Part shown: positions 1 to 4,050 of the stretch, in pieces
Numbering within the stretch: the first letter of the stretch is position 1
Layout: each line of letters opens with the position of its first letter
From: Bacteroidota bacterium
GTDB lineage: Bacteria; Bacteroidota; Bacteroidia; Bacteroidales; 4484-276
Assembly (NCBI GenBank): GCA_013203545.1
Contig: JABMQA010000320.1
Coordinates: 1-6,637 of the forward strand
Reading direction: 5' to 3'
Length of the DNA: 6,637 nucleotides
The notes under the pieces: model-generated
Database searches by the model: none
What the model was told of the DNA's origin: nothing
Seen by the model: only the letters and a program-made list of their open reading frames with translations
Position numbers and translations under genes: made by a program

Positions 1-192
1 CTCGGTAGATTTATTAAAACCGGATCGGCACTGTTGATAATGGCAATCGCCGGAGGTGCCCTGCTTCCTTTGGCCTGGGGAAAGCTTTCAGATATTTTCG
101 GCTCACAACAAGCCTATTGGGTTCTTATTCCGTGCTATCTGATAATTACTTATTACGCTATTTGGGGATACAAGATCAGGAATAAAAATTAG
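1..192 (+). CDS. Sugar MFS transporter, FucP/NagP-type (C-terminal fragment)
   Basis: Frame 1 is open from the left edge and gives 63 residues before a TAG stop; the start lies outside the window. The fragment has two hydrophobic segments, roughly residues 8-28 (SALLIMAIAGGALLPLAWG) and 39-57 (YWVLIPCYLIITYYAIWGY). They are joined by the short loop KLSDIFGSQQ and followed by a basic tail ending KIRNKN. The 'GGALLP..WGKLSDIFG.Q.AYW..PCYL' pattern matches the last two helices of the fucose/glucose/galactose/GlcNAc:H+ symporter family, an inner-membrane 12-helix family of about 400-440 residues. The specific sugar cannot be read from this end. The next two genes on the same strand activate a sugar, so I infer that this protein imports their substrate. 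The 183-bp gap means co-transcription with them is not assured. The family call is fairly secure; the substrate is unknown. Confidence 0.8.
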   Translation, partial: LGRFIKTGSALLIMAIAGGALLPLAWGKLSDIFGSQQAYWVLIPCYLIITYYAIWGYKIRNKN

Positions 193-281
193 GGACGGGG
201 AAATTTTATTGAAGACACATTTGGAGAAGATGTCCCTTGTTTGATATCGGAAACAGGAAGATAGCAGACATAGGTTAAAAG

Positions 282-316
282 TTAAATGATACAATTGGAT
301 TTTTTTAATCATTTAA
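282..316. repeat. Inverted repeat, 9-bp arms (282-290 / 308-316)
   Basis: TTAAATGAT at 282-290 is the exact reverse complement of ATCATTTAA at 308-316, with a 17-nt loop between them. The stem is AT-only apart from one G:C pair, so it would be weak as RNA. It could equally be a dyad for a DNA-binding protein. It lies about 60-95 bp before the nucleotidyltransferase start. In such AT-rich sequence a chance match is possible. Confidence 0.4.
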
Positions 317-344
317 GCATTTAAGCATTCAAAATAATCCAATT
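293..344. repeat. Inverted repeat, 9-bp arms (293-301 / 336-344)
   Basis: AATTGGATT at 293-301 is the exact reverse complement of AATCCAATT at 336-344, with a 34-nt loop. The left arm sits inside the loop of the 282-316 inverted repeat and the right arm sits outside it, so the two pairings interleave as in a pseudoknot. A run of T (299-306, broken by one A at 299) follows directly on the left arm. The function is unknown; a regulatory leader or a remnant of a repetitive element is possible. Confidence 0.4.
310..329. repeat. Short tandem repeat, 8-bp unit (ATTTAAGC)n
   Basis: ATTTAAGC occurs at 311-318 and again at 319-326, and a third copy begins at 327-329 (ATT). The C at 310 continues the register on the left. 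Two and a half perfect 8-bp copies in a short spacer resemble the low-complexity 'catttaa'-like repeats I recall from intergenic regions of this phylum. The array overlaps the right arm of the first inverted repeat and lies in the loop of the second. Confidence 0.6.
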
Positions 345-375
345 AACAATTTTAGAACCATCTTAAAAATAGGAC

Positions 376-1278
376 ATGAAACCAACACTACTTATATTAG
401 CCGCCGGGATGGGAAGCCGCTATGGTGGGCTGAAGCAGATCGATAAGATCGGGCCATCCGGTGAAGCCATTATCGACTATTCGATTTTTGATGCCATCAG
501 GGCAGGATTTGGAAAAGTGGTCATGGTGATCAGAAAAGAGCTGGAGGCCGATTTCAGGGAATTTTTTGGTACTAAACTGGATGGGGAAATCGAACTGGAA
601 TATGTTTACCAGGAACTCGACAATATTCCGGAAGGTATCACGGTTTCACCCGATAGGAAAAAACCCTGGGGAACAGCCCATGCCATACTTGTTGCAGCAG
701 ATGCCATCAATGAACCTTTTGCGGCCATCAATGCAGATGATTTTTACGGTGCGGAAGCCTACCAGGCTGTTGCCGATTTTTTTACCTCCTCCAATGATGA
801 AACAAAGCATTGTATGGTTGGATATAAACTAGGACTCACCCTATCGGATTATGGAACTGTTTCGAGGGGGGTGTGTGCCTATAATGAAAATCTTGACCTG
901 AAAAACATTACCGAGGTCACAAACATTGAAAAAAAGAAGGGGGAAATCGGGTATCAAAATCAGGATGGAAAATGGGAGCATGTGAATCCTGAAAGTTTTG
1001 TCTCCATGAATGTCTGGGGTTTCCAGCCGGGCATGTTCGATATCATCAGAACAGGGTTTACTGAATTCATCGCCAGTGCCAAAGACGACCCAACAGCAGA
1101 GTATTACATTGCGCGCCCCTTAATGGATATGATCAAAAACAACAGCGGTTCTATCAGAATTCTTGAAAGCAATGCCACCTGGTTTGGAGTAACCTACAGG
1201 AATGATAAAATTAGTGCTATTGAAAGGATCAACCGACTGATAGCAGAGGGCAGGTATCCTGAAAATCTCTGGAAATGA
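376..1278 (+). CDS. Sugar-1-phosphate nucleotidyltransferase (NTP_transferase family)
   Basis: The 300-residue protein should join a sugar 1-phosphate to an NTP, giving an NDP-sugar and pyrophosphate in the cytoplasm. The N-terminus carries the nucleotide-binding signature LAAGMGSRYGGLKQ (residues 8-21, with G11, G13, R15 and K20). Further family landmarks are PWGTAHA (97-103) for base and sugar contacts, NADDFYG (119-125) with the metal-binding aspartate, DYGTVSRGVC (158-167), a TEV segment near 179-181, and MNVWGF (211-216). The length suits a single Rossmann-like pyrophosphorylase domain; there is no left-handed beta-helix acyltransferase tail as in GlmU. ATG 376 puts the signature at the expected distance from the N-terminus. 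Only AGGA at 371-374 resembles a Shine-Dalgarno, and it is too close to the ATG, as is common in this phylum. The gene overlaps the NahK-type kinase by 4 bp, so the kinase product is the likely substrate. UDP-HexNAc is the probable product by context, but nucleotide and sugar specificity are not proven. Confidence 0.88.
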   Translation: MKPTLLILAAGMGSRYGGLKQIDKIGPSGEAIIDYSIFDAIRAGFGKVVMVIRKELEADFREFFGTKLDGEIELEYVYQELDNIPEGITVSPDRKKPWGTAHAILVAADAINEPFAAINADDFYGAEAYQAVADFFTSSNDETKHCMVGYKLGLTLSDYGTVSRGVCAYNENLDLKNITEVTNIEKKKGEIGYQNQDGKWEHVNPESFVSMNVWGFQPGMFDIIRTGFTEFIASAKDDPTAEYYIARPLMDMIKNNSGSIRILESNATWFGVTYRNDKISAIERINRLIAEGRYPENLWK

Positions 1279-2393
1279 TGGGGCAATTTTCGAAAGATAA
1301 TATCATCAATAACGTCCTGCCGAAATTCCGCTTATCAGGAACCGTAGAGGACGTCAGGCCTATGGGGGACGGACATATTAACGATACGTTTTTTGTTAAA
1401 ACCCTGGGAGATGTTTCACCTGATTACGTTTTGCAAAGGATCAACCATTACATTTTTACCGATGTGAAAGGATTGATGGCGAATTTCGAAAAAGTCACTT
1501 CCCACATCGAAAAAAAAGTCATTTCCAGTAAGCGTACAGAAGGATCACACAGACAACTTAAATTGATATATACAGTTGAAGGCGCTTCGTTTTACAAAGA
1601 TGAAGATGACAGTTTCTGGCGTTGTCTCCTCTTTTGCCGCAACCATCCTTACAAAGAAACTGAGATATCACCTGCCAGGGCATATGAAGGTGGCAGGGCA
1701 CTTGGAAATTTCCAGCAGATGCTAAGTGATTTGCCGGAAGGTTCACTCATAGAAACCATTCCTGACTTCCACAATCTGAGTTACAGACTCGATCAGTTTC
1801 ATAGAAGTATCGAAGGAAATCCGGTAAACAGGCTGTCATCAGCAGAAGCTGAAGTTGAAAAAGTAATGGCCCGAAGTGAAGAACTTTTGGTCATCCATAA
1901 TTTATTGGAATCAGGAAAAAACCCAAAAAGGATAACACACAATGATACCAAATTTAACAATATCCTCTTTGATGAAAATGAAAAAGCGATTTGTCTGATT
2001 GATCTGGATACTGTAATGGAAGGGTATGCAATTCATGATTTTGGCGATGCCATACGCACCCTTTCCAATACAGCTGAAGAGGATGAATCCGATCTTACGA
2101 AGGTTAATTTCGACATGAATCTTTTCGAATCATTCAGTGAGGGTTATCTAAAGGAGGCAAAATCATTTCTTATGGTTGCTGAAATTGATCTGCTGGCCAT
2201 TTCATGCCAATTTCTGACATATATAATAGCAGTTCGGTTTCTTACTGATTACATTGGAGGTGATACCTATTTTAAGGTGAGTTACCCTACCCACAACCTG
2301 GTACGTGCAAAAAATCAACTCAAATTACTGGAATCAATGCATCAATCATATACGGAGATGGTAAGTATTATCAGGCAGTTGACCCGGGATTAG
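1275..2393 (+). CDS. nahK: N-acetylhexosamine 1-kinase-like phosphotransferase (NahK type)
   Basis: This 372-residue kinase belongs to the aminoglycoside phosphotransferase/choline kinase fold. It probably phosphorylates the anomeric hydroxyl of GlcNAc or GalNAc to give HexNAc-1-phosphate. The landmarks match the bifidobacterial NahK pattern as I recall it, in order: GDGHIND (31-37, nucleotide loop), YVLQRIN..IF.DV..LM.N (51-70), the catalytic-loop motif THNDTKFNNIL (221-231, with catalytic D224 and N229), metal-binding IDLDT (242-246), DFGDAIR (255-261), TAEEDE..L.KV.F (266-279), and a C-terminal RFLTDY..GD.YF..YP.HNLVR (321-344). Length is close to the roughly 360 residues of NahK. No key residue appears to be missing. 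The start overlaps the previous stop as ATGA, which suggests translational coupling; a second ATG at 1278 is an equally possible start. The stop overlaps the convergent gene at 2390-2393. Older databases label relatives 'mucin desulfatase', which I regard as a misannotation. Family is confident; the exact hexose is inferred. Confidence 0.85.
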   Translation: MMGQFSKDNIINNVLPKFRLSGTVEDVRPMGDGHINDTFFVKTLGDVSPDYVLQRINHYIFTDVKGLMANFEKVTSHIEKKVISSKRTEGSHRQLKLIYTVEGASFYKDEDDSFWRCLLFCRNHPYKETEISPARAYEGGRALGNFQQMLSDLPEGSLIETIPDFHNLSYRLDQFHRSIEGNPVNRLSSAEAEVEKVMARSEELLVIHNLLESGKNPKRITHNDTKFNNILFDENEKAICLIDLDTVMEGYAIHDFGDAIRTLSNTAEEDESDLTKVNFDMNLFESFSEGYLKEAKSFLMVAEIDLLAISCQFLTYIIAVRFLTDYIGGDTYFKVSYPTHNLVRAKNQLKLLESMHQSYTEMVSIIRQLTRD

Positions 2394-3934
2394 TTGAAAA
2401 CTACTTTGTTAAAGTAAAATACGTGCCGTTTGCTTCCACCACCCAGGCTGCTGTTTCTTAAGGTCTGGTACCCGGAAGCAAGATAAAAATTTCCGTACCA
2501 ATGCACCACCCTACCTTTGCTGGCGTCAAGCTGAACATCATTTGGATAGCTGGTTGCGATTTTTGTTTTTTCCACATCACCAATATCCTGGTAACCCTTC
2601 AAAACCTTCGATACAATTTTTCCTTCATGGTTGTAAAACAATACAGCCTCTTCCCCGTCAAAACTCATCTCAACCCTTTTAGCCAGGTACATCGAAATCA
2701 TATTCCAGATTTTCATGCCATTGCTCCAGTTCAGCTCCCCGTCCTTGTTAAAGCTGGCGACAAATGCATTAAAATGCCGATAGCCATCAAAAATTGTATA
2801 ATAATACGGCATCGGCCGGCCATAAAAATCATAGGTCATTGTAGAAATCTGGTGATACTCGGGGTAATATGCCTCGGCAAGCATGATGAAATCATCACCC
2901 TGGCGTTTAAGGTCATGAATTAAAAATTCATAGTACAGCGCATCCGCTTTACCTTTCCTTTTATTTTTATTGATAAGATCCTGTACCGATGGTAATTCCT
3001 CATTATTCAGAATAGTTGTGATATTTTTAAAATCCAGCAATTTATGAAAACGAATAAACGATTGCTTCCCATTTTCTATTTCCGCTATGTAAAACCCTTC
3101 CGATTCTTCCCCTTCGTCATCCTCTTCTGTTCGCGAGAATTTCCCATTCAGGTTGTTGAAACTTCCCAATAAATAGAGCGTGTCTTCTGTAACAAAATTG
3201 AGTTGGGCATTCATTAACTTTTCAGTTTCAACAGGAGGGGCAATTAAGATGGAGGTCATCAATTCACCCTGAAAATTATATGCGTTCAAATACATATCAC
3301 TTCTCTTCCTGGAGGAATATACATTAATAACTACAAGGATCTGGCTGTTTACGGTATCAAATCGCGTATCCTCAATAAAAGTCGCCGTTTCCCTAAAAGG
3401 TACTGTGATTTCGCTACCTCCCGACAAATCCCTTATGACAAGCATTGCCTTGTCCTTCCAGAAATTCAACCCAATGGCCGCCCTATTTTTGTAAACATCA
3501 AAATTTACCAGTTCGGTCTTATCCGGAACAAAAATATTGGTTGGATTAAAGGTGGCATCTAGCAAATTTATCTTTAACAGTTGAAAATTATACACATTGT
3601 GTTTGATTTTTACCTTGTTTTGAAATGCCAGGAACAGGTCATCCTTACTTCTGTTATATTCGAGGAATGACATATCCTTAAATACCGGCACTTCTTTCGA
3701 CCAAAGTGGATTTAAGTTTCTGTCGTAGAAAACAAATACCCATACTTTATTGTTTTCGTCAAATTCCTTAATGCTTTCATAAAACATCAATGCACCATAC
3801 ACACCACATGGGATCACCTCGAAAACCTCGGCACGCGCATCAAATTCAACCCTAACGGGCCCGTCATCATTCTGCGCCCATGATGAAGCCGTTAACAGAA
3901 AGATGAAAATAATGTTTAAAAGGTTCTTTATCAT
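2390..3934 (-). CDS. Secreted or periplasmic protein of unknown function, 514 residues
   Basis: I do not recognise a named family. The open frame could begin at 3976, but the 14 extra residues are unlike a secretion signal. Starting at ATG 3934 gives a clean Sec signal peptide, MIKNLLNIIFIFLLTASSWA, followed by Gln21, which matches the common Bacteroidota pattern of Gln after the signal peptidase I site. There is no lipobox cysteine, so a lipoprotein is unlikely, and no T9SS sorting domain at the C-terminus. The mature part is rich in alternating hydrophobic and aromatic strand-like segments with G/N/D turns (for example KVWVFVFYDRNLNPLW, around 63-78), which hints at a beta-propeller-like or all-beta fold. 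An acidic linker EEDDEGEESEG lies at about 270-280. A Tyr/Phe-rich stretch, YDFYGRPMPYYYTIFDGYRHF, spans about 368-388. The gene is preceded by the terminator of the upstream gene, so it probably has its own promoter at 3935-3990, though I saw no clear boxes. It converges with the kinase. Confidence 0.75.
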   Translation of the reverse strand: MIKNLLNIIFIFLLTASSWAQNDDGPVRVEFDARAEVFEVIPCGVYGALMFYESIKEFDENNKVWVFVFYDRNLNPLWSKEVPVFKDMSFLEYNRSKDDLFLAFQNKVKIKHNVYNFQLLKINLLDATFNPTNIFVPDKTELVNFDVYKNRAAIGLNFWKDKAMLVIRDLSGGSEITVPFRETATFIEDTRFDTVNSQILVVINVYSSRKRSDMYLNAYNFQGELMTSILIAPPVETEKLMNAQLNFVTEDTLYLLGSFNNLNGKFSRTEEDDEGEESEGFYIAEIENGKQSFIRFHKLLDFKNITTILNNEELPSVQDLINKNKRKGKADALYYEFLIHDLKRQGDDFIMLAEAYYPEYHQISTMTYDFYGRPMPYYYTIFDGYRHFNAFVASFNKDGELNWSNGMKIWNMISMYLAKRVEMSFDGEEAVLFYNHEGKIVSKVLKGYQDIGDVEKTKIATSYPNDVQLDASKGRVVHWYGNFYLASGYQTLRNSSLGGGSKRHVFYFNKVVFN

Positions 3935-4050
3935 ACAAAAAGCAATAATGGAATAGTAACTATAACATGAAGCCAATGGAATTATTTTTTGAAAATAAAA
4001 AAAGTGCCCCTGGTCAAAGGCACTTTTCGATTCAAAAATATTAATAATAT
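3935..4050. other. Intergenic region between the two minus-strand genes
   Basis: This 116-bp gap separates the stop of the T9SS protein gene from the signal-peptide start of the 514-residue gene. Its right part holds the intrinsic terminator. The remaining roughly 55 bp (3935-3990) is AT-rich and is the only place for a dedicated promoter of the downstream gene. Read on the minus strand it contains TTGG and TATAGT elements, but their spacing does not fit a known consensus, so no promoter is called. Confidence 0.5.
3991..4027 (-). terminator. Rho-independent terminator of the T9SS protein gene
   Basis: AAAAGTGCC at 4000-4008 pairs perfectly with GGCACTTTT at 4019-4027, giving a 9-bp stem with a 10-nt loop. 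Read on the minus strand, the stem is followed at once by a T-rich tract (complement of 3991-3999, TTTATTTTC), as an intrinsic terminator requires. It lies 24 bp after the stop codon at 4051. On the plus strand the sequence after the stem (CGATTC) is not T-rich, so termination is mainly in the minus direction. It insulates the downstream 514-residue gene. Confidence 0.85.

Larger units (their letters stand above)
193..375. other. AT-rich intergenic spacer between transporter and nucleotidyltransferase
   Basis: This 183-bp gap holds no convincing gene. Its first part (193-250) has only a weak 6-bp inverted repeat, 191-196 AGGGAC with 232-237 GTCCCT, which has a 35-nt loop and no U-tract. The second half is very AT-rich and contains an 8-bp tandem repeat and two interleaved 9-bp inverted repeats, listed separately. 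I could not find a clean Bacteroidota promoter (TTG, 19-21 bp, TAnnTTTG). The spacer could carry a promoter for the two downstream genes or simply be a long intra-operon leader. Confidence 0.5.

Noticed and set aside
191..237. Possible terminator after the transporter (AGGGAC / GTCCCT)
   Set aside because: The stem has only 6 bp with a 35-nt loop and no T-tract, too weak for an intrinsic terminator.
103..312. Minus-strand open frame of 69 codons across the transporter end and the spacer
   Set aside because: It is antisense to the transporter's last helix and then runs through AT-rich spacer. It has no domain signal and no supporting start context.
2501..2923. Plus-strand open frame of 140 codons inside the 514-residue gene
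   Set aside because: It is antisense to a gene with a clear signal peptide and coherent composition. The translated frame shows no domain pattern.
3935..3976. N-terminal extension of the 514-residue protein (start at 3976)
   Set aside because: The extra residues MASCYSYYSIIAFC would sit in front of a complete, well-formed signal peptide. The start at 3934 is far more likely.
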